Positions 1 through 9,109 of a stretch of 64,000 nucleotides of DNA are shown piece after piece; position 1 is the stretch's first letter; every line of letters starts with the position of its first letter. The stretch is from NCBI RefSeq assembly GCF_026262505.1, contig NC_067206.1:31263896-31327895 (forward strand), read 5' to 3'. The position numbers and the translations under genes are program-made. Below the pieces are notes generated by a model. That model saw nothing but the letters and a program-made list of their open reading frames with translations. It did not search any database and was not told the DNA's origin. The stretch is from Trichomonas vaginalis G3. Lineage: Eukaryota > Parabasalia > Trichomonadida > Trichomonadidae.

Positions 1-151
1 TTAGAACACCAATTATATTTCTTGTCCATTTGATCTATTATGAATTCAGGTTTAGTCATCTGGATTGATCCGTTTATATATTGTTGTGAATTACCATTTG
101 CACTTACAATAACAGTATTTTCGTGGTAAACTCGTTTGAAAATGCTATCAT
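1..151 (-). pseudogene. Downstream piece of a split hypothetical gene
   Basis: An open frame on the minus strand runs off the left edge of the window. It begins with residues DSIFKRVYHENTVIV and continues through SQQYINGSIQMTKPEFII. The same 27-residue stretch follows a plausible N-terminus (MLRNFLLFLLED) at 2107-2223, so one gene seems to have been split by the element at 152-2106, with 83 bp (69-151) duplicated on both sides. I do not recognise the protein family. The remainder of the gene lies outside the window. Confidence 0.5.
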
Positions 152-250
152 GAGTATATAAGAATTTCCGAAAAAGTGACACCTTCAATAGGGAGTAACA
201 CTTAAAAAGTGACAATTTAAAATTCACAATAAATAAAAATAATAAATTTT

Positions 251-799
251 TTAGTCTATTAAATTATTCTTTTCTTTGAAATCCTCTAAAAATTCTTCGA
301 AATGTTCTAAAATATAATCTGGAGAATTATAACAAAATTCATTAATTTCTAACATATACGTATCTAACAATTCATTTGGAATTTCAAACGATCTTAAATA
401 TGTAATTGAATTTTGTATCTTCTCATTTATTTGAGAAAGTTTTTCTTCAGCATTTTCCAATAAAAATCTTAATGGATTCAAATTGGCTTCTTGATTCTGA
501 ACAAAATTTAATACTTGGTATAAACGTGATTGAACTTCTCTTTTCAATTTTGTTTTATAATCTGTCAATCGAGGCTCGCGAATTCTAATTGAAGGAATAA
601 AACCTGTTTGAAGTAAATCGTTTTTAATACGATAAAAGTAATTGGGTGCAACTTCTTCTAAAAGATTTTTGACAAAAACATCAATTCTTTGATTTTTAAC
701 GCAGCCAAAATCGTGATATTTTATCTTTTTAAATAAAGATTCAGAAACGTTATTCACAACGGTTAATTCATTTGGTCTGGCAGCGGCTATCCACATCAT
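251..799 (-). CDS. Hypothetical protein encoded beside the hairpin array
   Basis: An open frame of about 182 residues from ATG at 797-799. I do not recognise the family. It has no signal peptide or membrane segment. The C-terminal half (from about LRFLLENAEEKLSQINEK) is rich in Leu, Glu, Lys and Asn and probably helical or coiled coil; the middle is basic (RLTDYKTKLKREVQSR). The first codons coincide with sequence that elsewhere forms an arm of hairpin 4 in the adjacent array (compare 786-813 with 1045-1063), so the gene abuts or was inserted into the array. It is the only sizeable open frame inside the 152-2106 element and could be the element's own product, but nothing in the sequence proves it is expressed. 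Confidence 0.4.
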   Translation of the reverse strand: MMWIAAARPNELTVVNNVSESLFKKIKYHDFGCVKNQRIDVFVKNLLEEVAPNYFYRIKNDLLQTGFIPSIRIREPRLTDYKTKLKREVQSRLYQVLNFVQNQEANLNPLRFLLENAEEKLSQINEKIQNSITYLRSFEIPNELLDTYMLEINEFCYNSPDYILEHFEEFLEDFKEKNNLID

Positions 800-1830
800 A
801 GCCAACAATTCCTTATACAAAATTCAAAAACTTGGGTGCAATCAGTTCTGATTGCACCCAAGTTTTTGAACTTTCTTGAGGGAATTAAAGGGTGAGAGAT
901 TTATAGTCTATCTATATATCTCCCACCCTCTAATTCCCTCCCTGACAGCGGGAAATTTTGTCTGAATGTTAAACTATTCAGACAAAGTTTCCCACTGTTT
1001 GCGAAGGAATTGTTGGCTATGATGTACTGATTCATGATCAGTACATCATAGCCAACAATTCCTTATATAAAGTTCAAAAACTTGGGTGCAATCAGAACTG
1101 ATTGCACCCAAGTTTTTGAACTTTCTTGAGGGAATGGAAGAGTAAGAGGTATACATTATGAATATATACCTCTTACCCTTCCATTCCTCTCTGACAGCGG
1201 GAAACTTTGTCTGAATGTTAAACTATTCAGACAAAGTTTCCCGCTGTCAGCGAAAGAATTGTTCCATCTGGTGCATAGAGTGTGAATCTATGCACCAAAT
1301 GGAGCAAGTCCCTCGCGAAATTGCCCAAACTTGCGTCGCATTTCAAAGATTGCGACCCAAATTTTGGCGATTTCTAGTAGAGATGGAGTATTTTGAGTCA
1401 CTGACCTATATGCAGTGGCTCAAAGGGCTCCATCTCTACTTTGAAGCAAGGAAACTTTCCTCGAAATTTTGATAATTTGAAGAAAGTTTTCAAGCAATTA
1501 ACAAAGGATTACTCGCTATGAGGTAAAAATTCTAGATTTTCACCTCATAGCGAGAGCTTCCCTTTCATTGCTTGAAAACTTTCCCCAGCTTCAAAATTGG
1601 GGAAAGGGCTGTAAAGTCGACTCCGATACCAGCAGGTACCAGAGTATTTAAAAGAGAAGCCTCGTACGAGTTTCTATGAAGACCTTCTCATTCAAAGAAA
1701 TCTTAATAGAAAATCGTACGAGGGCATTGGAAACTCGCGTCTGGTACATGTTGGTACCAGAGTGTTTGAGATTTGAAGACTCTGGTACTAAGATGTACCA
1801 GAATTTATGATGAATTTAAGATGGACCATT
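786..1830. repeat. Tandem array of long hairpins, four-hairpin unit of about 250 bp
   Basis: A run of back-to-back inverted repeats with arms of about 20-28 bp and short loops: 823-870, 878-940, 945-997, 1005-1063, then the same four types again at 1072-1121, 1128-1190, 1193-1248 and 1251-1307. A more diverged third unit lies at about 1318-1371, 1375-1440, 1444-1496 and 1512-1552. From about 1570 the pattern decays into nested, imperfect inverted repeats. The hairpin-1 starts 823, 1072 and 1318 give a spacing of 246-249 bp. A lone right arm of hairpin 4 at 786-813 marks the left edge. Arms differ between units yet still mostly pair within each unit. The order matches the array at 40098-40410. 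Confidence 0.8.
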
Positions 1831-2106
1831 ATAAAATGGTAGCGGTTTGTTTCAAAAAATTTTAGATGAGATTTGCATAGATATAGATTATATGATTTAT
1901 ACATATGAAAAATAATATATAAAAATATAATTTTGAGATAATTATGTAAATAATATTTTAAATATTTGAATTTGAGGTATAATTTTATAGTAAAATATAT
2001 TATAAAGAGTATTTATATAAATATTGTAAAATAATATAAGTAATAAAAATTGAGACCCCCTCCCTGTTTTTGATGTTTTGTCACTTTTTCGGTAATTCTT
2101 ATTGTT

Positions 2107-2223
2107 TCCGTTTATATATTGTTGTGAATTACCATTTGCACTTACAATAACAGTATTTTCGTGGTAAACTCGTTTGAAAATGCTATCATCTTCTAATAAA
2201 AATAAGAGAAAATTTCTAAGCAT
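2107..2223 (-). pseudogene. N-terminal piece of the split hypothetical gene
   Basis: From ATG at 2221-2223 the minus strand encodes MLRNFLLFLLED followed by the same residues found at 1-151. Beyond 2107 the frame enters the 152-2106 element and soon ends. Positions 2107-2189 are identical to 69-151, which is the duplicated target. The protein is not recognised. Confidence 0.45.
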
Positions 2224-2521
2224 ATGTAGGTGCTGTCACTTTTAGTTGTCAGATTCAGGAAATATGGTTTCTAGCAGATCATTTCAAGAAAAATTTTGAT
2301 ATCTATTGCAAGCATGTTGAGTTATCAAAAGTAATTCCGAAAGAAATAGAATCGATCCAAATTAATAATTTGAGTTTCAATTTAGATGAAAAAAAGGCGC
2401 AAATCTTCTTCATTGATTATCAACATGATCCAGTAAATAATGATCAGATATTAAGTTTTCAATTTGAATGGCAGATACCGTGCAATAGAATTTTTGTAAC
2501 TCGAGAAAAAACGGTTATCTG
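2220..2521 (+). pseudogene. 3' remnant of an unidentified gene
   Basis: A plus-strand frame without a start codon stays open for about 100 codons and ends at a TGA at 2519-2521. Its content is protein-like (for example IWFLADHFKKNFDIYCKHVE and later FEWQIPCNRIFVTREKTVI) and unlike the surrounding AT-rich filler. The 5' part is missing where it meets the minus-strand gene piece at 2223. I cannot name the family. It may be the tail of a gene displaced by rearrangement around the neighbouring element. Confidence 0.35.
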
Positions 2522-2524
2522 ACC

Positions 2525-3883
2525 TGCCAGGCTCACAAAACATAAAATACATATTTATTAACAACTTTTAAAGAAGTAATTTTAGTGCAAATTAAAAATC
2601 AATAAATTCAATAATTCAGATTTGTCAATTTTTCTGATCAACTGATCCGATAAGTATTGAAAATATTTGAAAGAAATTTATAAAATATCTACATATCAAT
2701 AATAGGCCCCATTTTGATATGGCTCTTAATATCTTACATAATGAGATATATCTTTGATGTGATAATTCTTATATTTTAATTTGGTCAATTTTTTTTTAAA
2801 AATCGTGACTTGAAAGTTAATAATAAGAAATACATCTGAAATAAAAGAAAGATATTCCTAAAATATACAATTTTCCTATGCAAAAATGCGATTTTAATTG
2901 AGTTTTAAGGAGATATAAGTTGAAGAATTTCATGATGTGGGTTAATTATAAAAAATTAAGAAAATGAAGTTAACATCGGTATTGGGTAATGGAATAAAAT
3001 TATTACAAATAAAATTTTTGATGTAATTTTGAATTACGAAGATAATTTCGAAAATTGAAGAGAGATCGAATTAGCACCATACGAATTTAAAAATCTATGC
3101 AGAATTTGTTTTCAGACATATCAACGATGTTGAAAATAATTTGGTGAATTTTATTTTATAAGCGTTGTTTAATTCAGATTTCAGAATAGACAATATATTC
3201 TTGATTATCTATTTCGGATTTTTAAAAATTTCAAAATGTTTATTTTTTGATTTTTGAAAGTAATATTGTTTTATTCTTTGAAACAGATACTCTTTGGCAG
3301 ATGTTGGGAATTTTCATTGTGGTTGTTAGGTGTCAAATCCTAACTTTTGTGTAAGAGAATTTACCCATGTAAATAAAAATAGCAGAAATCTAAAAGTTTT
3401 TACAATATCTAAATTATCTGAGATATTTTATCATTGAATAAATTGAATTTTTATCAAAATTGAAATAACAGAAAACATATTCAGATTTATTTTATATATT
3501 GATATACATGCTGAATTTAATATAATTAATCGAACTTTTGGAACATATCCTCAAGCTGAACAAAAACGCCATAATTTAATGTGAATGATATAATATAATT
3601 AGAAATAGATGTCAAAAACATATTTCAAATATTGAATATCCGATTACTTTTTTTGAGAACATTGTATTAATTCAATTTTCTTAACATAATGATCTGCCGC
3701 TAACGTCCTTCTCAAATCAGCGGCTCATCTTTCTTATTGAATTGGTCTGCACTCAAAGAAAATTTTCAGGACAGAATATCAGATTTTCTAAGGGGAATAA
3801 AGAAAAGAAAAAATCTAATAAAATCTCTAAGATAAAGTTTTAGTTCTAAAATAATATCTACTATTAAAAGACACAAAATATAC
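2525..3883. other. AT-rich intergenic stretch, no gene seen
   Basis: About 1.36 kb of very AT-rich DNA with frequent stops in all frames. I see no RNA gene, repeat or protein remnant in it. Confidence 0.5.
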
Positions 3884-4044
3884 TTAAACGAATTCATTGA
3901 ACAATAAATCGCAAAATGAATCTTCAAGAGCAAAAAATGGATTATTATGAGAATCTGATTCGTAGGGATTTTCTATATCTTCCGAAGATATATTGGGTGC
4001 TTCTGTGGATTTTTCAGTTTTGCTAGATTCAATTCCAAATTTCT
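3884..4044 (-). pseudogene. C-terminal exon piece of a Myb gene cut by a transposon
   Basis: On the minus strand, immediately beyond the 3.1-kb element, the sequence continues in frame from the Myb repeats at 7137-7492: KFGIESSKTEKSTEA, then an acidic, Ser/Asn-rich tail ending LLFNEFV and a TAA at 3884-3886. Removing the element together with one copy of the 10-bp duplication gives an uninterrupted reading RKKFGIESS. The tail lacks a recognised domain; acidic tails are common in the small Myb proteins of this parasite. This piece is now 3.1 kb away from the DNA-binding half. Confidence 0.7.
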
Positions 4045-4536
4045 GAGAGGTTATCGATTTTGTAATTTAATCGTCGTCGTTATCGATTTTGTAATTTAAT
4101 CGTTATCGTCTTTTTCTAAACGTGCATTTTTACATTAAAAGCAATGCAACTCCAAAATTAATTGGTATTTAGACTTTAATTAGGTGCAGACAAACGAAAT
4201 GCAGTCCAAATATTTTGGTGATATATGAATTACATAAATTTAGGGAAATTGAAATTATATCTTTTTAAATTTTTAGGAAAACAGATTTATAGAATTGTTT
4301 AAGTCATCAAAATAATGCAGACTTAGGTCAAATTTTCCAAATTTAATCATTTGCAAGACTTTCAAGCGACTTCAAAATGTCGAAATATAAGTCCAAAAAT
4401 AAAATTACGATTACAGTCTATCCTCAATTATTATCACGCTAATTATTGAGTGACCCATGCGTTCGTATGTATGTAATACCTTTTAAAAAGGAGATGAGAG
4501 AGATAAACTACATTTACAATTTAAATCTGATGTATT

Positions 4537-4746
4537 TACTTGTTACATTTACAAATGTAAATGTTTCTCGTAATGTTTACATTTTGTAAGTATAACGAAT
4601 AAAAATGACGCACTTTTTTTACAAAGTCAAATTATGCGATACAACTTTACTTGTTACATTTACAAATGTAAATGTTTCTCGTAATGTTTACATTTTGTAA
4701 GTATAACGAATAAAAATGACGCACTTTTTTTACAAAGTCAAATTAT
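4537..4746. repeat. Two-copy tandem repeat, period 111 bp
   Basis: The stretch containing TTACATTTACAAATGTAAAT and ACGAATAAAAATGACGCAC occurs twice in direct orientation with a period of 111 bp. Each unit also holds a short palindrome around TTTACAAATGTAAA. It lies inside the 4045-7136 transposon, possibly a subterminal repeat of that element. Confidence 0.75.
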
Positions 4747-5012
4747 TGTTCGATTTTTGCAGCTTGTAAACGATTAATTGTATAAAGCAATTGATATTAG
4801 CACGACATAACTGAATAATTCTAATATTGAAATCAAAAGCCCTTAAAATATCATGATATTTTAATTTCATAACAAATCTAGGAGACTATTTGATGAAAAC
4901 ATATCCGATGTGGGTTTTGTTGTATTATATAACTTGTTATTGACTTCTTAGCTTTCCAAATTTTTTTCGATAATGAGAAAACGAATGAAAAATCAACATT
5001 TGGTCCATTTAA

Positions 5013-6050
5013 GGGTGCACACGAGAGGATCATGTAAACTTCAGAATTTAGAACCTTATTTTTAGGCATTATCTTGGCTACCTATTTAGGCTCGAAAAGC
5101 AAAAAATATCAAAAAATACAACTTGAGTCCATTATGACCCCTTCATGGAGGTAGTTTTTATCCGCTAGTATTTTCCCTTTGAATCTCTTTACAATTCGAA
5201 ATCAAATTCAAAACTCAGTAGAAGAAAGGAAGAATCGACTTACTACGGTTGTAATACGAATAAATACATATATTTAATTATTTTTATTTACATAATAATT
5301 GTTTGAAGCTCATATTCCATCAAATTTTTAAATAAAAACATTAAAATGTTGAAAATGTTCATATATTTTAATAGGTTTTTGGCACTTTATTGAGGAATTA
5401 CTACATACATAGTCGAACTGAACTTGATATTTTGAAATTTAAATTATTTATCAAATTAAAATTTAACTTGAAATTATAATTATTTAGTCATATTTTGCAT
5501 AATTCTAAGTAGATTTTGTAAAAAATCAAGAAAGAAAAATTTTAACGTGCTTTATTTTTTCTTTTTATAATAATACATATTATTATATAATTAACATATT
5601 CATAATGTTTCACCCTTTCAAAAATATAATCCTCCTCCTCGCAAATAAACGTACATACGGGTGGCCTCTTTTTTCAAAAAATTAAAATTTGAAATTTTGG
5701 GCTCAAATATTAGAGATTTTTCAAACCTTCAACGATATATGTTGTCTATATCAGACCTCCTTTCTTTTTGATACTTAACATTGTTCCTAAATCTTAGCCG
5801 TTAAGGCTGTTCTGAAAATATTTTTTTTTCGAAAAAATTCGAAAAAAATTCTTAAAATTCAAAAATCCATTAATTCCTGAGGATTTTGGAAAAAAGTTTT
5901 TACATGAACATGTGTATATTATATGAAGTATATTGATAAGGTAAAAATCAAATTTTATTGCATATTCATCGAGAAAATAAACTAACGAATCCCTCAAAAT
6001 TGAGAGGGTAATCCTCCTCCTCTCAAATAAACGTACATACGGGTGCACCC
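5013..6050. mobile_element. Nested 1.04-kb element flanked by TTAA
   Basis: The segment starts GGGTGCACACG and ends CGGGTGCACCC, so its ends are inverted, and each end is flanked by TTAA (5009-5012 and 6051-6054). TTAA target duplication with G/C-rich ends is typical of piggyBac-like and Kolobok-like elements. A third copy of the end motif (AAATAAACGTACATACGGGT) lies internally near 5640-5660, so the insert may itself be compound. No coding region is recognised. Confidence 0.45.
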
Positions 6051-7111
6051 TTAAATTAATAAAATCCCGGTGAAAAAAATAAAAACAGCTTCTAAAAGTA
6101 TAGTTATCTTAAAATACGAACTTTAACACAAGTTTTTTGATCCAATAGAAAATTGAATTCTTTGAATAAATAAAATATTTTATGTATTAACATATTAAAT
6201 TTCCTAATTATTTTTTCTTCTTGGGAAAATTTTTGAATTCGAATAGAAAATTCAATAAATTGAAATTGGGTTGAAAGAATTCTCCATATTAACTTGTCAT
6301 ATATTTTAGATCATATAAATTAAGTTAATTAAATTTTTTAAAAACCTTAATAGGATAAAAAAAAAGAATTTACACTCTCTCACTTTGAAAACGTAGAAAA
6401 TGCCAATCTATTGGTATACATTTTAGTTTTGTTAAGTTTACAAAACGATTACTCTAGATTTTAAAGATTTATCAAGAATTTAGAGAATATCCTTCTCAAA
6501 ACAACTTCAATAGCGAAGGATTAGTATTGAATCGGATTTGTAACATAATTATAGTACATTACAATACAATTTCTCCGACTTTTAAGTATTTTTGAAATAT
6601 TTACAAAATATGCTCTTTCTATCATCGATACTTTAATACAGAGCAAATTTAGTAAATGTCATCACGTTATTTTTTCATAAATCGTTTTCGAACTTTTGAA
6701 ATATTTATTTTAAACCAGTTTTCTACATTTAATACGTGAATTATATCAAAAGTAGATGGGCGATACTTGTAAATCTATTTAAACTATTAGTTTGCTATTA
6801 TTGAAGAACTTTATAATTTTTTTTTCTTATGTATGGAATTAAAGATAATTTTGCCGATTCCAACTGGTTTTTCTATATGAGTTAAATATGCCAAGTGAAA
6901 TTGGACTTGCCAATATTGTAAATTGAAGTATGGACTATATATCGATTTTCATTGATTGATGAATAACTCGGAGTAATGTAATTGTTGATAATGAAAAATA
7001 GTTTTCAATTGCTGGTAAGGGCCAATGTATGTTCAATAGCTCCGAAAGCAAAAAATGCACGTTTAGAAAAAGACGATAACGATTAAATTACAAAATCGAT
7101 AACGACGACGA

Positions 7112-7492
7112 TTAAATTACAAAATCAATTATGACCCCAAATTTCTTTCTTAGGCTTCTCCAGTGATTTTCCACAGAGATATCGGTTCTTCCATTAAGAT
7201 ATGCTGAGATCTTTTTCCAATGATTTCCATATTTTTGCTGCAAAGAGTAAATTAAGTCGTCTTCTTCTTTGCTAAAAGGAGCATTGTTAATATTGGGATC
7301 TAAAAACGCTAACCATCTTTCACGACATTGCTTTCCGGTTCTTCCTTCAATTTTGGGAGCGATCTTATCCCACTTGGAGGGCCCACAAATTCTAACAGCT
7401 TCTTTCAAGATTCTGTCTTCTTCATGTGTCCACTTGGACTTCTTTTTATTAGTCTTGACAATTTCTTGAGGACTGGTTTCTTCTACTTGCAT
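7112..7492 (-). pseudogene. Myb-like DNA-binding protein, N-terminal half (R2R3 type)
   Basis: Translation from ATG at 7490-7492 gives MQVEETSPQE, a basic linker, then two Myb/SANT repeats. Repeat 1 (KSKWTHEEDRILKEAV to CRERWLAFL) and repeat 2 (NAPFSKEEDDLIYSLQQK to VENHWRSLRKKF) have the spaced tryptophans and the IA.KIEGRTGKQCRERW recognition-helix pattern. Myb proteins in this parasite are transcription factors acting in the nucleus. The frame is interrupted at 7137 by the MULE-like element and closes at 7112 inside it; its C-terminal tail lies at 3884-4044. The frame is open upstream to about 7588 without ATG, so a longer start cannot be excluded. The truncated protein would keep both DNA-binding repeats and might still bind DNA without its acidic tail. 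Confidence 0.85.
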
Positions 7493-7592
7493 TGTATAAT
7501 CTGAAAAAACAATATTTTGAATGTCGAGAACTTTACAACAGGTAGCAACCGCCAATATAGTCTCAATATTATAAAAAGGATTTTTCACATAA

Positions 7593-8628
7593 GTTATTGC
7601 TGCTATTATGAAAATAAAATACTAATATGGCAGTTTGATCAATACTTAAAAATTGAATTAATTCGAAATTCAATGTAATTATCATAAATTTTTGACAATT
7701 CGGATTGGATTATATATAATATATATTATATATCCAGATTTTTTCTATGAACCGCTTCTGACAGTTTATATTATAAATTTTATATCCAATAGATTTTGGA
7801 TTTACATCATACCACAAAATCTTATATTCAAATATTTCAAAGCGTTATAGTTCGGATCTTTGAAGTGTCAGATTTAATTCAAAATACAACAGGTAATACT
7901 TTTCATTGAAAATTCAATATTTATTAGAAGTAACTTTTATCACCCTAACCTTTCATTCTATGTTTTGATTTAATCGATTTTTTTTTCAAGAAAAAACCTT
8001 ACATTGAACAATCATCTATGAATGCATACTCGTTTCATGATATTAAAAAAAAGCTTATGATCTTAGAAAATATTTTTCTCTCAACCATCTTTAACTCAAA
8101 ATGAATATAATAGGATTTCTGAAGATGCCTAAACTTAAAATGGCATAATGCAAAGGTAATATACGAAAAATGATAGATTAATTTTGATGCATATCGATAA
8201 CTTGTAAAAAATTTCGATTTTTTAACTAGTTCTTATTGTTTGCCAATGAAATGCAAATTAAGAAATAATTGTCTACCAAATGTTCTTAAATGAGTGTTAT
8301 GAATATAGCCATTTGAAAAAGCAGAAAAATCATTGAGATTATGTGGAATAAATATTTTTGAAATCGTTACATATAATTTATATTAAATTCTACATAAATA
8401 ATAAATAACCTGGAAAACGAAAGTTACTAAGTTAAAAAAAAACAATGGTTTCATTTCAAATATGGAAAACGAAAATTGTTTATGATTAGAGGAGAAAAGG
8501 GAACAATTTAAAGTTTCACATATATATTTTTAGGCAAGTTTTATTCAGTTCTTCAATTAAAACAATTTTCATCAGAACTTAAGATTATATTTCTAATTAT
8601 TAATTTATTTTTCGTCACATAAATGTGA
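7593..8628. other. AT-rich intergenic stretch, no gene seen
   Basis: About 1 kb between the Myb gene and tRNA-Arg. Short runs such as ATATATAATATATATTATATAT near 7715 are simple AT repeats. No gene or repeat family is recognised. Confidence 0.5.
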
Positions 8629-8701
8629 AGCCATGTGGCAAAATGGATACTGCGTCTCCCTTCTAAGGAGAAGACTGTGGGTTCAAGTCCCACCATGGCT
8701 G
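8629..8701 (+). tRNA. tRNA-Arg (anticodon TCT)
   Basis: A full cloverleaf can be drawn. Acceptor AGCCATG pairs with CATGGCT (8694-8700). The anticodon stem TCTCC/GGAGA encloses the loop CTTCTAA with anticodon TCT at 8662-8664. The T arm is GTGGG-TTCAAGT-CCCAC, and a short D arm pairs GCA with TGC. No CCA is encoded. A run of T follows within a few bases, as expected for RNA polymerase III termination. It reads AGA codons, which are frequent in AT-rich genomes. Confidence 0.93.
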
Positions 8702-9109
8702 CTTTTTTTAATTTTATTTTTCGGATTGAATTTTTTTAGATCTGCATGACACATCATATAATACTCATTTTCCTTCTTTAATGTATTTCTATTTTAAGAC
8801 TAATATCAATAAATCGAAAAATAAATTTTTGAAGAACAATTTCTCCGGTAATTAAAAAATATAGCAAGAAAACTACTCATAATAATAACCAAACAATATC
8901 AGATGCATAATTCCCTCGCCGTTCCTCCTTCGGTCTTATTAATTAAAATACTTTTAATATAACTATAATTGAGACTAGATTCATAATTAGGATTCAAATC
9001 ATACACTTTCTTTAATATACAGTTTTCATACATGAATTCATGCATGTTATTTTTGAAGATTTCTTAAAAAAATAAATAATTTTTTCTATAAAAAACTACA
9101 ACATACAAT
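8702..9109. other. Intergenic stretch, no gene seen
   Basis: It starts with the T-rich terminator of the tRNA and runs to the 3' end of the kinase gene. A short GC-richer patch near 8908-8935 (CCCTCGCCGTTCCTCC) has no recognised role. Confidence 0.45.

Larger units (their letters stand above)
152..2106. mobile_element. 1.95-kb element with hairpin array, flanked by 83-bp direct repeats
   Basis: The segment lies between two identical 83-bp copies of coding sequence (69-151 and 2107-2189). Just inside each copy is an inverted repeat of about 22 bp containing CCGAAAAAGTGACA on the left and its complement on the right (160-182 and 2079-2100). Inside are one open frame (251-799, minus) and a long array of hairpins (786-1830). 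The inverted ends and the interruption of one reading frame indicate an insertion. A duplication of 83 bp is far larger than the target duplications of known cut-and-paste transposons, so the mechanism is unclear; insertion into a pre-existing tandem duplication is an alternative. No transposase is recognised. Confidence 0.55.
4045..7136. mobile_element. 3.1-kb MULE-like DNA transposon inserted in a Myb gene
   Basis: The element is bounded by a 10-bp direct duplication, CCAAATTTCT, at 4035-4044 and 7137-7146. Its ends are inverted repeats of about 76 bp (about 4055-4130 and 7050-7124) that each contain two copies of GATTTTGTAATTTAATCG. A 9-11-bp target duplication with long inverted ends is the pattern of Mutator-like elements. 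No transposase frame is visible, so it is a non-autonomous or decayed copy. It carries an internal tandem duplication (4537-4746) and a nested TTAA-flanked insert (5013-6050). The rest is AT-rich and gene-free. Confidence 0.75.

Noticed and set aside
1215-1472. Plus-strand open frame of 85 codons in the hairpin array
   Set aside because: It runs through palindromic repeats, has no domain, and its residues follow the hairpin symmetry.
7490-7515. Intron 3' splice site (TTTTTTCAG) before the Myb start
   Set aside because: Introns of T. vaginalis carry a fixed ACTAACACACAG at the 3' end, which is absent here.
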